From Saksenaea vasiformis B4078 (taxonomy: Eukaryota > Mucoromycota > Mucoromycetes > Mucorales > Saksenaeaceae), in assembly GCA_000697055.1 (NCBI GenBank), contig JNDT01002218.1, positions 1 through 64,000 on the forward strand: a stretch of DNA of 64,000 bases, read 5' to 3'. The translations under genes and the position numbers were made by a program. Below, piece after piece: positions 34,881-46,367 of this stretch (position 1 is its first letter; the number at the start of each line of letters is the position of its first letter). The notes under the pieces were generated by a model. It saw only the letters and a program-made list of their open reading frames with translations, ran no database searches and was not told where the DNA came from.

Positions 34881-36318
34881 CTTTGTGAAGCTTAACCCGT
34901 TCAGTGCAATCTCGAATGCGGCAGAGATACGGCCGACAGCCTCTGCAGAACGTCGGGAATTTTTCATGTCAAATTTTATCGAATGCAACGGAACTCACTT
35001 TGATCTGTTTTACATAAACGCTATATAGAAACTTTCAAACGCAAAGCATTCAGGAGCCCATCGATTAATAGCGTCTGAAAGTACGACGCACCGCAACATC
35101 ATCTTAGGGAATAGAATCAGCTAAAAGTGCAGAAACGCGCGTAAAGACAGAGAAACTAAAACCAGTGGGTATGAAGCGAGCAAGGTGAGGCGGGATAGCC
35201 GGTGATTCTCAATGCGAGGAAAAACTTTCGCTTCGGTAAGAAACGCAAGGAGTTGTCTTTACCAGCTTCTAGGATACAAAGAATACATACGGCAAGAGAA
35301 AGCTGATGCATTTCTCATGAAGATATCATTTACTTGAAGTCCTACAAAGAAACAGGGTGGATGGATACTCAAGACCGAGACTTTTGTCTGCTGAGACAGA
35401 CGAGAGCCAGAAACGGGTTAAGCATCCGAACGACTAAAGATAAGCAGGTACCCTTATGTGATGGGGTTGTTGAACAACAGCTTAGAATCGTGCTATCATC
35501 CAACACATACACTCTGACTTTGCTGTGTCAACATCAAAATTATCAGCACGTCAGAAAATAAAAGAGTTAGACGTTTGGAAACTGGAGACCTTTAGGCATG
35601 GTTTGTGGAACGCAGAGTGACAAACTATTAGTCATATGTATGATAAACATGCGTGTCTACTTCTTGTTTCCATCTGAACACAAGGGTTCTAGATCTCCGA
35701 GCCAAACGTGTTATCATGTTGGTATTCACCATTTTTGTCGTGTGCAACTTAGATCTATATCGTTTGTCGGTGGATGGGGGACATTTAGATACTTCGAAGG
35801 ATCTAGATATCCCCTGCTCCATATAAGGCATATAATTTCTCTTGTTGAATACCTTTTTACGTGAAGAATGTCATACTACATTTCCTATTTATATAGTATC
35901 CACACTACAGATGCTTCCCCGGGCACACATCATGTAAATATCGAGTGTTAGCAATGTTTCAAGCATTAAGCAGCAGCTGATTAACACGCTTACCCATTAC
36001 TCCCTTCATTAGTCACCTTTTCTTAGCTATTTTTACATTTTCCTTTTGAAACGGTAAGGAGGCAAGGAAGTAGGTGATACTATTCAATAAATAGCATAAA
36101 AGGTTACCGTGATTTTCAATAGTCAGTGACATTCATCTTAAACCAGGCGACTGGGATATCATTTTTTTTTATCTCCGTGATTTTCAGAGGGTTCGGTTTC
36201 CTGGTCTCTGGAAACCTTCTTTCATTCCACCACTGGTGAATGTGATCTTCTTCATTCCAACAAACACTTCCCACAGTTGAAAACAAATTCTGCTTTCGTT
36301 CTCTTTTTGAGTTTTGCT
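34881..36318. other. Intergenic region, no recognisable gene
   Basis: Short frames (35334-35561, 35598-35864) lack motifs. Close to the PPP4R1 start is an ACGTGTATATATATATATATATG microsatellite, which falls inside that gene's first intron (about 36377-36411). Confidence 0.5.
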
Positions 36319-39306
36319 ATGGCTGGTAAATATTCTCAAAGTTGAATATGTGAAACGGTTGGGGAAACATATGGATACGTGTATATATATATATATATGT
36401 ATATATGTGCGTGTGTGGTGACCAACGGCAGTACAAGGACTTGACCTAAAGTAAATATGAAAAGATCTCGGTTACGACTTCAATGACCAAGAAGACTTCG
36501 ATCAAGATGAGGAAAATTCTTATTCACCAAGCTATTTTGGGACGGGATCAGCTCATGTCGACCAGGCCGATCAGACCAAAGAACCACATGAGGGAGAAAT
36601 TGAGACTGAAGTAGATGACATTGTGGAAACTATGGTCAAGAATTTGGAATCCTATCACGTTCCTTTGTTACAAATACAAAGTTCGCAAGAGGAAAACCTC
36701 TGCTCCGAAACTATGGAAGATAGCAAATCTTTGGTGGCACTAGATGAGGCTATGGAACCCTTGGAAAGAATAACGGCATTAAGTAAAAGTGATTTACCGA
36801 TCCACAGGTAAAAGAGAAAAGGTGTATACGTGTCTCGTTTTCTAAGTTATCCGTCTAGGTTGCTTCTTGTGAAAGATTTGCCAGCAACTCTCGAGCAGAT
36901 CACTGCTGATGAAGCTGTCTGTGTCGTTTTTCCTATGATCCAAGAGTTAGCTCGTGATGTGGACGAATCGGTTAGAGAAGCTTTCATCAACGAACTAGAT
37001 GAGATTATGTTATATTTTTACAAGGTACGAACTTAGGTTTTGCTGATAAGGCTAAGCCGACACTCCCTATAGAATGCACCGCCTCAGGTAGATGCTTTAT
37101 CTGATACCTCGGCAGAAGATCGTGGAGACCAGCCTGATACTCCTGTCCCGTCAAAGGATAATCCTCATATTCCTGCGGAATCGTTTGCTTCTTTACTCGT
37201 TGACTGCTTACTTGATCAAAATTCTGTATTGGCAGTTCTTGGGCAACAATGCGTCGTGTCTGTAGCTACAGCACTTGCTTCCGATGAGACAGAGAAAAGT
37301 CAGAAGTTATTGGAAACAGAGATTTTCCAAGGCATTGTGATGGGATTGATGGCAGTCGTAGACGGTACAAAAAAATTGTCGCCGGTGGAACAAACCATAC
37401 CCAAGCAAACGATGCGTCGACCGTCTATCCCCGGATTTGAAGCAAAACAGCCGATGATGGAAGAAGATCAGGACGATGCCAACTTGGCAAAGATGACTTG
37501 TCTTTCTGTAAAGTGTTAACAGTGAGCCCGCGGTTTTTTCTTTTTCCTAAAACGATACGTGATAGATTCTCTCCGTGTTAGCCGAAGCTCTCGGTGAGGA
37601 ACGATGTGTTCGTCAGTGCATCCCTATTGTAGAGCGAATGGCGAATGATCCCGTGTTTTATGTCCGAAAAGAGGCGGCAGCGGCCATAGGTTGTCTTGCC
37701 GTTGTTGTCAGTGCCACAGTAACGGAGGAAAAGCTGGTACGTTGATAATGAAAAGGGGTATAATTTGTTGATGTTCGATCTTGTCACAGATGTCAATGTA
37801 TGAGACATTTATGCATGACCCCATCTGGCATGTACGTCGTGCTTGTGCCTTGGCATTGCCACAGATATGTGGTGTTCTTCCGCCCGAGCGCAAAGCACGT
37901 GTTGCAGTTGAAGGGGTTGAACATTTCAAGAATGATGTGTCACGTAACGTCCGGCACACCCTTGCAGAGATCATAGGGGAATTGATCGCCAAGTTTCTAC
38001 CAGATGACTGGGAAATCACGGGCCACCCTGGAAAAGTAAGGAAACAAACGAAAAATGAAAAAGTGACAATTGTCCTCCAAGGTACCCGAGTCGCTGCTTG
38101 ATTTCTTTATCTCTATCGGAACCAACGACAACCATATTTATAAACTGAATTCGGATCGAGCCATGGTGTGCGCTTATAATTTTCCTGCTGTCGTACTGAC
38201 AGCAGGCGTTGGTTACTGGGATTCACATCTGAAAGACCCCTATCTCGACCTGACCAAGGATTATCAAGCAAAGGTACGCTGCACATTCGCCCACTCGCTG
38301 CACGAAATTGCCCGCATTATTGGTCCAGAACGTACCGAACGCGATCTTGTTCAGATCTTTGCACTATATCTGATGGATCTGGACGACGTCAAGGAAGGTG
38401 TTCTGAACCATTTAGCAGATTTTTTGGCAACCTTAGCCACGGACACACGTAATGAATATATCCCGATTCTGGCCGAGGTGTGGGACGGTGTCATGACAAA
38501 CTGGCGTCTACGTGATATTCTAACTGTACAGTTATGCGAAATCACAATGCTGTTTGATGCCTCTCGTGTAGTAGAGCATATTTTACCCTTAGCCATGCGT
38601 GCTTGCACTGACTCTTTTGCTGCTGTACGAGAAAAAGGCGTCACTATGGTAAGCATCATTGACCATGACTTGGATGTCACTCATTCGTCCAGTTCCCTAC
38701 CATTCTCCAAGTGGTTAAGAAGGCGGTCGATGCACGAAAGGATGACATTGATACATTGGCTCTGTTAAGCCAGGTGACAGAACGTTTAGACTCTTTTGCA
38801 CGAGCAGAGTCATACCGCGAGCGATTGGTGTACGTTGTAGAAGAAGGATTATTTAAATGTTGGACTTGTGTACTGATTCGAAAAATAAGGTTTGCACAAA
38901 TATGTCAGGTTCTACTAGAAGCGGGGATTTGTGTAGAGGATTTCGCACGGTTCTTTTTGCCCAGATTATGTCCTCTCGCATCGGATCCGGTGGTCAATGT
39001 TCGAATAGCGACATCATCCACTATCAGAGTCCTCTGTCTTAAAGGTACCGCTTTCAGCATCTTTCGATTCACTGCCCCCAAAGTGGTGAGTAGTTGACGT
39101 ATTACACATTAGATGAGTTCCGAGAATCGATATGTCAAGACGCGATAGCTCCTCACAAGAATGACGAAGGCGATGATGATGAAAGTAGCACGTCCTGCGA
39201 TCAGCAGTACGGAAGACTTCTGAATGATGCGTTACATCAACTGGCGACGGACAGAGACCAGGATGTCCGATTCCCTGTACTCAATTTTGTAGATTCTCCA
39301 CGTTAA
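36319..39306 (+). CDS. PPP4R1: Protein phosphatase 4 regulatory subunit 1 (HEAT-repeat)
   Basis: Ten exons: 36319-36325, 36465-36807, 36859-37024, 37073-37507, 37566-37736, 37790-38035, 38082-38648, 38693-38829, 38890-39044 and 39113-39306, 806 aa. The 7-nt first exon (ATGGCTG) gives an MADLGYD start, matching the MADL start of animal PPP4R1. HEAT repeats appear throughout (RRACALALPQICGVL, VRCTFAHSLHEIARIIGPE, DLVQIFALYLMDLDDVKEGV), and the end LATDRDQDVRF matches the family's C-terminus. PPP4R1 is a scaffold for the PP4 catalytic subunit; targets in fungi are poorly known. The acidic N-terminus and the mid-protein linker are poorly conserved. Confidence 0.9.
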
Positions 39307-39592
39307 CCATTCAACAACCAAACCCACATCCATTATTATCATGATGTTCATGTAAAAGCACATGAAGTATCCAATGATTGAAACTGGTTAACCCAATATG
39401 AATGGTGACTTAGTCCATAGAACTCACCTTGTATGTAATTTAATGTACACTTCTTCCCCAAAAAAATAATTTCATGTTTAATGGCGCTGTTGTATGTGTA
39501 TTCAATACTGCTTATTGAATACGTCTTTACGCTACTCTATGTAAATTTTGTGGTTCGTCCGTACCTTTAAATACGGATCATTTTTGGATGAA

Positions 39593-39950
39593 ACCTTTTC
39601 TTGAGACATTTTTACTGTTTCTGACAGAATACTGGGAGATCGATCACTGAGGTATCTCAATGCAAAGATGATGTTCTTGCTTCAAAGAAACGTCTGTCTT
39701 ATCTTGAGACATTTTTACTGCTTCCGGAAGAACACCGAAAACCATCGCTGAAGCACTTCAATGCAAAACTGATGTTACCCAGGCGCGAACTATTTCTTGG
39801 ATTAACGCAAATGAGTCACTTCTTCACGCCAAGACGTATCACTCTCCAGCGCTAAAATTAGTTGGCTTGAACGTCTCATAATATTATCTGACGCAAACGT
39901 GGATTCCAAATCCAATATTTCCTATTGTACACGATTTTGAAGGAAGTTTG
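39593..39950 (-). repeat. Dispersed repeat, copy 2 (inverted)
   Basis: On the minus strand this copy shows the same order as copy 1: ACGTTCAAG, GTCTTGGCGTGAAGAAGTGA, GCGTTAATCCAAGAAATAGT, TTGCATTGAAGTGCTTCAG, then two GCAGTAAAAATGTCTCAAGA-type units. It lacks the second half seen in copies 1 and 3. Together with copy 1 it forms an inverted pair around PPP4R1. Confidence 0.7.
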
Positions 39951-41095
39951 CGAGAGGTAAACGTCACTTCGCACTGGGAAGTAACTCTTCCATGCTATTC
40001 ATACTGAAGACACAGAAAATCATGGTTACTTAAGCGGAGGTGTGGTTCTTTTTTCGTTTAACCGCAATAAGCTGTAAGCTGTAAGCGCTCCGAGTCTCCG
40101 AAAGGTCGACATCTATATGTATCCATTATTTCTCGGGGAGGCTGTTGGTGGTTCTCGGTTAAGCGATATGTAACGAAGGATTGGATCTGGATATCAACCT
40201 TACATCAAAAGTCAACGCTTTGTCACACGATAGGCTTGGAGCTGATCTGCAGCTTCGCACAGAATCCCGTGTAAGTCACTCGTGAATCCTGCAACCGTAC
40301 TGCTTGTATCAAGAAACATCGCAAGGTATCGGTGATGTGAAAATCTCAAGATTTTGGGGTCCGCCTTGGTATGAATATCTGTCTATAGAGAATGCGAATA
40401 ATTGAATGCTACTAGCCTACCCGGCGTACGAGTCATAAAGATCTATCTACAGCAGAGATACTGGTACATGAATAAGTACCTCCAGACTCCATTGTTCGAG
40501 ATATGAAGCGTCGTTGTCTATTTTCAGAACATAGACCGGGCAAAGACAGCTGAGCAACGTTCTTGACAAATTGTCAATGAAAGATGGCGTAATTGAAACA
40601 CCGGCCCCATCATCTCGCGCCAAAAGGAGGGAAATCGCAGCCCTACGAGTCCCCCCGCGCGCAACGTGCGCACAACACTCGAATGTGAGATGGTACACAG
40701 CAAGTCGTGCACTTTCCAATAGCCCGATACATACGAGCTAGAGTTTGAGTTCGCACGGTATTTCTATTATTAGAGAAGACGACACCCATACTCGCAACAC
40801 CGATTATCATTCAGCAACAAAATTACTTGGTGGAGAAGATGTAGATAGGAAAACAGGGAATTTTAACACAAAAGCGTTTTTTCTATTTGCTTTTTATTTT
40901 ATTTCTAGCGCCTTTCATATTCTTCGTGTCACCTCGGAAAAAGAGGGAAAATATGTAATGGGTTTTCGTATAATGTGTGGGGTTAGATTGTTATGGGATG
41001 GATAAGGTACTGTATTTACAGGCGATCACGGGAGTAGCTAAAAAGATAGAGTTGTCAGATCCCTGAATTTAATGTAAACAGATGAAAAAGTTTAC
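39951..41095. other. Intergenic region
   Basis: A 90-residue minus-strand frame at 40447-40719 and a plus-strand frame at 40745-41005 have no recognisable domain or consistent splicing. The last part is probably the 3' UTR of the NDUFA4-like gene. Confidence 0.4.
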
Positions 41096-41323
41096 TTACG
41101 ACTTCTCGAACTTCTGGTTAACCGTGATAAGCTTGACCTGGGTGTCCTGGTCAATGTGTTGCCAAGGGTAGGGGTTGTTGGTACGGTCCCAGACGACTTC
41201 AGGGCCACGAGCGAGACGGCTCAAATGCCAAGCAGCCAAACCACAGGCACCACCGACGGTGACGAAAATGGGAAGGATTTCGTGCTTGTACCAGATGCTC
41301 CAGAAAGACTTGGCGCCAGACAT
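41096..41323 (-). CDS. NDUFA4/MLRQ-type (B12D) mitochondrial respiratory-chain small subunit
   Basis: One exon, 75 aa. A matrix-side start (SFWSIWYKHEILPIFV) leads into one membrane helix (FVTVGGACGLAAWHLSRLA) and a conserved intermembrane end with DRTNNPYPWQ and VNQKFEKS. This is the B12D/NDUFA4 family, first assigned to complex I and now to complex IV in animals. The stop codon TAA overlaps a GTAAGT sequence (TCGTAAGTAA), so a short extra 3' exon cannot be excluded, though the protein already has family length. An ATTGG (CCAAT on the coding strand) lies about 170 bp upstream, a common box for fungal respiratory genes. Confidence 0.9.
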   Translation of the reverse strand: MSGAKSFWSIWYKHEILPIFVTVGGACGLAAWHLSRLARGPEVVWDRTNNPYPWQHIDQDTQVKLITVNQKFEKS

Positions 41324-42377
41324 TTTTTTAGATGAAAGAAGGAAGAGAAAGAAGTAGAAACTTAACCTCCACCTGTTTTCTATCTTCTCCGCCTTTATAG
41401 CCTCAAAAAAAAAATTTTTTTTAAAGGGCCACTCCGTTCGGCTTTTAGTTTCAATCGATTTGTGCTGTTTGACCCGGAGAGATCAGGATTGATGATTGGT
41501 CATTATTAAGGCGGCGTGAAAATCAGCAATAGATTGCCCGCACCATGTGTCAACGCCTACCGCTTTCGGAAATTGCCTTTTCCGATAGAACTTCGTTGGC
41601 GTTCCTGGGGCACTACTGTTGCTCTTCCCTTCCATTTTTATTTTCTGCACTACATGTTATGGACACGCTTCTCTGTTATTTATAGCGGTAGTGTGTTAAG
41701 AAAGATATAAAGGAGCGTGTGGAACTCGATGGCTTGGACTGTCGCGTTCATGATAAGGGTTACTCACTTAAAAATAGTTGCTAGGTCAAAGTTTGCACAA
41801 AAAAAGAGCTCCGTATGCATAGGTCACGCTGCAAAGATTGATAAGTCTTTTTTTTTTATAAACTATAGATAAAAGTGTTTTGGCAAAGTACACTTATGTA
41901 TGCCGATCTTCGTAAAAAGGGTAATATGTGATAGAGTGCCTGCGCGAAATCGTTTATATTCACATGATAAACCATAATGTGGAAGCCGTTTAACCCTCTT
42001 AGATAGGAAGGTAAAGAGCTATCTAATTCTTATCGTTAAACGTAGCACGTTTGTTTGAGAATTCGAAGAGACAAAGGGAATTAACGGATGCTGCCAAATC
42101 ACCATGAGATAAGAAGCAAAGCAGAGGGTTCCTGAGATGCGTGTCTTCGCTGGACAGCTTGTAGTCTTTTTACGTCACAATACACGCTCCCCGTTCTCGT
42201 TTCCCAATGAGGCACATAGCATATATAACAGCTATCATTATTTATCCACCGTAGAAGTCAGTCTGCGTTATTGAAGAGAACACCGTGCAAGACGAGTGCT
42301 CTTTTCTTACTGGCAGACAACCATGGTGAGAGAAACAAAAAATGTCCCGTTGCGCCGTTGCAATTTTTTCTTTCTTT
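41324..42377. other. Divergent intergenic region
   Basis: Lies between the NDUFA4-like start (-) and the CENP-X-like start (+). It holds A9T8 at about 41406-41423 and the CCAAT box noted above. No other gene seen. Confidence 0.5.
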
Positions 42378-42727
42378 ATGGTTAAGCTCTACAGCAATTC
42401 GTACCGGAAGCGACTCAAAGAACGATTTGATCGAAAGTCCATTTCACGCAAATCGGAACTCTTGGTAAAAGAATGACGATAGCCAGCGTAGTGGAATTGA
42501 TCCACTCGTCATTTAGATGTATCTCGATTATGTGATGTTCATGCGGCGACTGGCAGCAGCAGCCGATGAAGAAGCGGAATCAACAAACTCTCGTGTGATT
42601 CAGCCTAACCACATTGACAAAGTTCTGGAGGTAACATATAACTTCAGTCCTTAGACGTATCTCTGACGCCGGCGTTCCCACTTGGTAGAGTGTACTGCAA
42701 GAGTTTCATGTAAACTTCACCCAGTAA
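42378..42727 (+). CDS. CENP-X / MHF2-like histone-fold protein
   Basis: Three exons (42378-42464, 42517-42630, 42689-42727) give 79 aa, about the length of human CENP-X. The N-terminal YRKRLKERF, the central helix LLMYLDYVMFMRRLAAAADEE and the closing RVIQPNHIDKVLESVLQEF follow the CENP-X pattern, in which the last helix ends in LEKVLPQLL-type sequence. CENP-X pairs with CENP-S (MHF1) as a histone-fold complex at kinetochores and with the Fanconi-type helicase. The region before the central helix is a few residues shorter than usual, so a small upstream exon might be missing. Confidence 0.65.
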
Positions 42728-43240
42728 CAAGACGGCCTAACTTGTTTGCTATCATTTTCGCCTATTCTGAAGTGACTGAAACAACGACGCTGTTTCTTCG
42801 TAACCTCCTCTTACATCCTCCTGGAGATCCTGCAATTCGCTTTTAAAGCTTAGTAGTCTTGATAGTGATCCACATTGTCATTTCCTTTCATGCATTGCAT
42901 GCTCGTCCTTTATCCGTTAGCATGCTACGTAGTTTTCTCCGATATTGTCTGCCTTTTCCCCAAATATCATCTTTATTTGTTTTCTAATACGAGATTACTT
43001 ATTACTGGTATTTGGGTCTATTAACTATAGCTATCTTGTATAGGTACTACTAAAGAAACAGACGCTTGACAAAATGATGATGACCTCAGCATGAAAATCG
43101 CACACACATGAGAAACATGACGAAGATTCGGTTTCGCGTTAAAAAAGTTAATAACTTCTTTATCCATTAACGATTAATTGTGATTGCATGTTGTTGTTTT
43201 TTTTTCTTTTTTTTAATATGTATTTTCTGTTTTCTTTTCA
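42728..43240. other. Convergent intergenic region
   Basis: 3' ends of the CENP-X-like gene (+) and striatin (-). T-rich near 43195-43215. No gene seen. Confidence 0.6.
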
Positions 43241-46009
43241 TTAATGAGCATGGTGATATACTTTAACAATACCGTCCGCTCCGCCGCTCACCATCCAAGG
43301 GAACGAACGATGATAATGGACATCCAATACACCCTCATCTCCCTTTTTCCGATGTGTGGAGAATTCCTGCGTACATGTCTTCGTCATGGTGATGTCCCAC
43401 AGCCGTATGGACGCGTCATGTCCTAAACCACCCAGATAAGCAAATCATACAGCACACATTTTTCATCATACCGCCTGAAACCAGCGTCATCCCGCTAGGA
43501 TCGATATCGAGACAAGAAACCGCATCAAGGTGAGCAGACATAGAAAATGCGCATTCACCTAAAAAAGCAAAGTCAGCTTCCTTACAAATCCCCAAAATAC
43601 AGACACGAACCACTCTTGATATCAAAGAATTTGATGTGCTTGTCTTCGTGTCCAGATACAATCAAAGGCATCGTTGGATGCGAAACTATGCGATTGATCT
43701 GTGTCTTCATTGTACCGTCTACAGCGTGCATGAGCGTTTCCGTGCCATAGATTTTATTACTCAACCATAAGTTTCGTCACTGCCGTTTAATGTCATCACG
43801 ACCTGCCCAGTTTCTAGGTCGAAAATCCGGATCTTCGCGTTTGTATACGATACGGCGATTTTGCTAAGATCGGTACGACAGAAATCGAGCGATGTCGGCA
43901 CCGGTTGATCTGATTACAGTAATCATCAATCCATCGGTCTTTTATGTTCTGTTCGTTCTTACCTCTGAGTTGCTCGAAAGTCTCTTCTGCACCGTTACCA
44001 TGATAGGTCCATGAGTTCTTCAGTAAGTTTCCGGAGGTTTGTGTATCCCAAAGTTTTACTGTGCCATCCGAAGACGCTGAAGCAAGTACACAGCTGTCTT
44101 CGCGGCTGATGGGGAAAAGTTTGAAGTCCCAAATAGCGTCCGTATGGCCAACGTAAGTTGCCATATTTAAAGAAGGATCTGCTGTAAACGTAAGTAAAAC
44201 TGCAAGCGAGCTCACTCTTTTATCACTTACCGACAGGTGAATAGGTGCTATGTCCTTCTGGAGGTAATCTCCAAACGCGAATGGTTGAATCCAATCCTGC
44301 AGAATAGACCCTGTTTTGCTCTGCAGACACCGCAACCGATGTAACAAGGTTTGTATGGCCGCGATAAGTTACGTCCGGATCAATCTCCTCGTGAGTCGTC
44401 CTGCATAACAGCAACAAGGTCACCTTCTTCGCCCCTCTCTTTTTCTCTTCCTCTTACTTTTTCAGCATACTTCCGTCTCTTCCAACTGTTCGTTGTAGAT
44501 TCCATACTTTGACCGTCCCATCGTCCGATCCAGATGCAATGATCATCTCTGATGGATGAAAGCTCACAGCACGCACCGAATCCAAATGTCTTTTTTGACA
44601 TATGAGCTTACTTTACCCCATTCATCCTCAACTTACCCTTTAATGGTGACCTTTGTTTTCCAAATCTTAGGTTGTTGTTGCGACGTTGAGGATGTAGCTT
44701 GTGAATCCATATCAGCAATCTAACAAACAAAAATAAATAAGTAAATAAACACATTCATAATCTATCATGCCATCATGGCAACACAAGGACGTCACCTGAG
44801 CAATGTCAAAAGCGAGGCCATCTTCTTGCGGTTCTGGAGAGTCATATCGACCGGGACCTACATAAATGCGAATGAGATGCTTACGTAAACCGGCATACAT
44901 GCTTTGTCGTCTTACGTTTCGCACCCTTGACGGAACTTTTTCGAAGTTTTTGCATTCTTTCATCAGATAAATTGTATTTTTCTTGTACCTGCTTCGTCTA
45001 CACGCACAAACGTTGTTAAGCAACGGACGCATGTGAAAATCAGTGGTTTACCAGCATAGAATCTTCATCATCAACCACCTTTACTGCATTATTAAACATA
45101 GCCACCTCATCCACGTTTTCTGGTACTTCAACATCCTCTCCCGGAGGTGGTGATAAGGATTGAGCTATTGTAAGGGCTTCGTCGCCTGTATTTCCGATAT
45201 CGGAAGTAGTTACAGATGTGGTACTTGAGATCGGGGACGAGAGTTTATCTTCGGATGTAATCAACATGGAGGGAATATGCTTAGGATGACTTAATGGAAC
45301 AGGTGTCGTGACCTGCGGCTGATCAGACGCACGAATAGTTCCATCATTTAATCCTTTCTTGATTGCTTGCGTGGATTTAGTTGCGTTGTTGTTGTTATTG
45401 TTGTTGTTTTTATTACTGGAAATATGTCTACTTCCCGCTGATGCTGCTGAGGCAGATGCGCTCAGTACGGGGGAAGAAGTGGTAGAAGTAGAGGTTGAGG
45501 TGGAATTAGGTGTTCTTCGGACAGAGTGCGTTCGTGAAGAGGGTTGCTGTTCCGTTCTACAGGTAGATGACAATGCATGGGTCAAAGGGAATTTCGTTGG
45601 CATCGAAGTAAGATAATTGATTTCTTGCAAGCAGCTAGACAGAGAGATAAGTGACCTTTTAACTTCATCCCAAGTGAACTATTTACGATTTCAACGCTTG
45701 GCGGCTTTTCTCTCTCGTTCTGCTATCTATTGCCATCTTATGTTTATCCTCCGTATTTCTCTGGACATCCTTGGGCATATTAACACTGTGTGTAAGCGGT
45801 AAAGCAGCTGCAGTAACCCATAAAGAGAAGTTAGTATCAGGTCATCCAGAAAATAATACTTGCGTGCATTTGGTGAATCGACGGTAGTATCTTCAGCGTT
45901 GTCTGTATTCCGCGGTTTTGTGGACACAATATGACGCTTTCTAGATCAGGTTCTCTTTTTCAGCATGAAGTTCCCCAACCACTTCTTAAGAAAGAAGGAA
46001 CCAACTGCT

Positions 46010-46059
<50 letters not shown>

Positions 46060-46367
46060 TTTCTTGCCTTAAAGCGTATTCAAGCATTTTAACTCGTTTC
46101 ATTAAATCGAACTTCAAATTCTCTACACTCCGCCTTTCGCCTTCAAGTAGAGCAATACGGGCCTGGACGAAATAAAGAACCCTTTGTAAATAAGAACGAT
46201 CCACACATATAACAGATTACCTTTAATTCAGCCCGTTCAATAGCCCATTCATTGCGTTCACGTTCAAATCGTCGCCATTCGGCCTGCAAAAAGTGCAGAA
46301 CACCAGGTAATGAATATTCCATCGATGGAGTAATGTGATTGGATTCAGTATAGCGATTGGCAAACAT
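43241..46367 (-). CDS. Striatin-family WD40 scaffold (STRIPAK)
   Basis: Fifteen exons: 46221-46367, 46059-46162, 45860-45940, 45687-45719, 45052-45655, 44916-44997, 44796-44857, 44637-44719, 44458-44589, 44231-44400, 43963-44181, 43766-43909, 43611-43718, 43472-43558 and 43241-43422, 745 aa. The N-terminus has the caveolin-binding/coiled-coil striatin signature (YSLPGVLHFLQAEWRRFERER, then LMKRVKMLEYALRQER). A low-complexity Ser/Asn region (poly-Asn from GTT repeats) follows, then seven C-terminal WD repeats including ASGSDDGTVKVWN, GHTDAIWDF and ASIRLWD. Striatin is the PP2A B-triple-prime subunit of STRIPAK, which governs hyphal fusion and development in other fungi. Intron 2 contains a 45-nt A tract on the coding strand. 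Confidence 0.93.
46012..46056. repeat. 45-nt poly-T tract inside striatin intron 2
   Basis: Uninterrupted T45 on the + strand (A45 in the transcript), starting two bases inside the intron donor GTA. The tract may be an assembly-sensitive homopolymer, or the end of a retroposed sequence. Confidence 0.95.

Noticed and set aside
39041..39112. Read-through of the last PPP4R1 intron (frame with FSIFRFTAPK)
   Set aside because: It runs into a stop and breaks the family C-terminus. Splicing 39044 to 39113 restores it in frame.
43741..43766. Apparent 20-base insertion causing a frameshift in striatin
   Set aside because: A 47-nt intron from 43765 to 43719 with a GTTGAG donor and CTGTAG acceptor restores the conserved SDETYDGT...TQINRIVSHP sequence, so no frameshift is needed.
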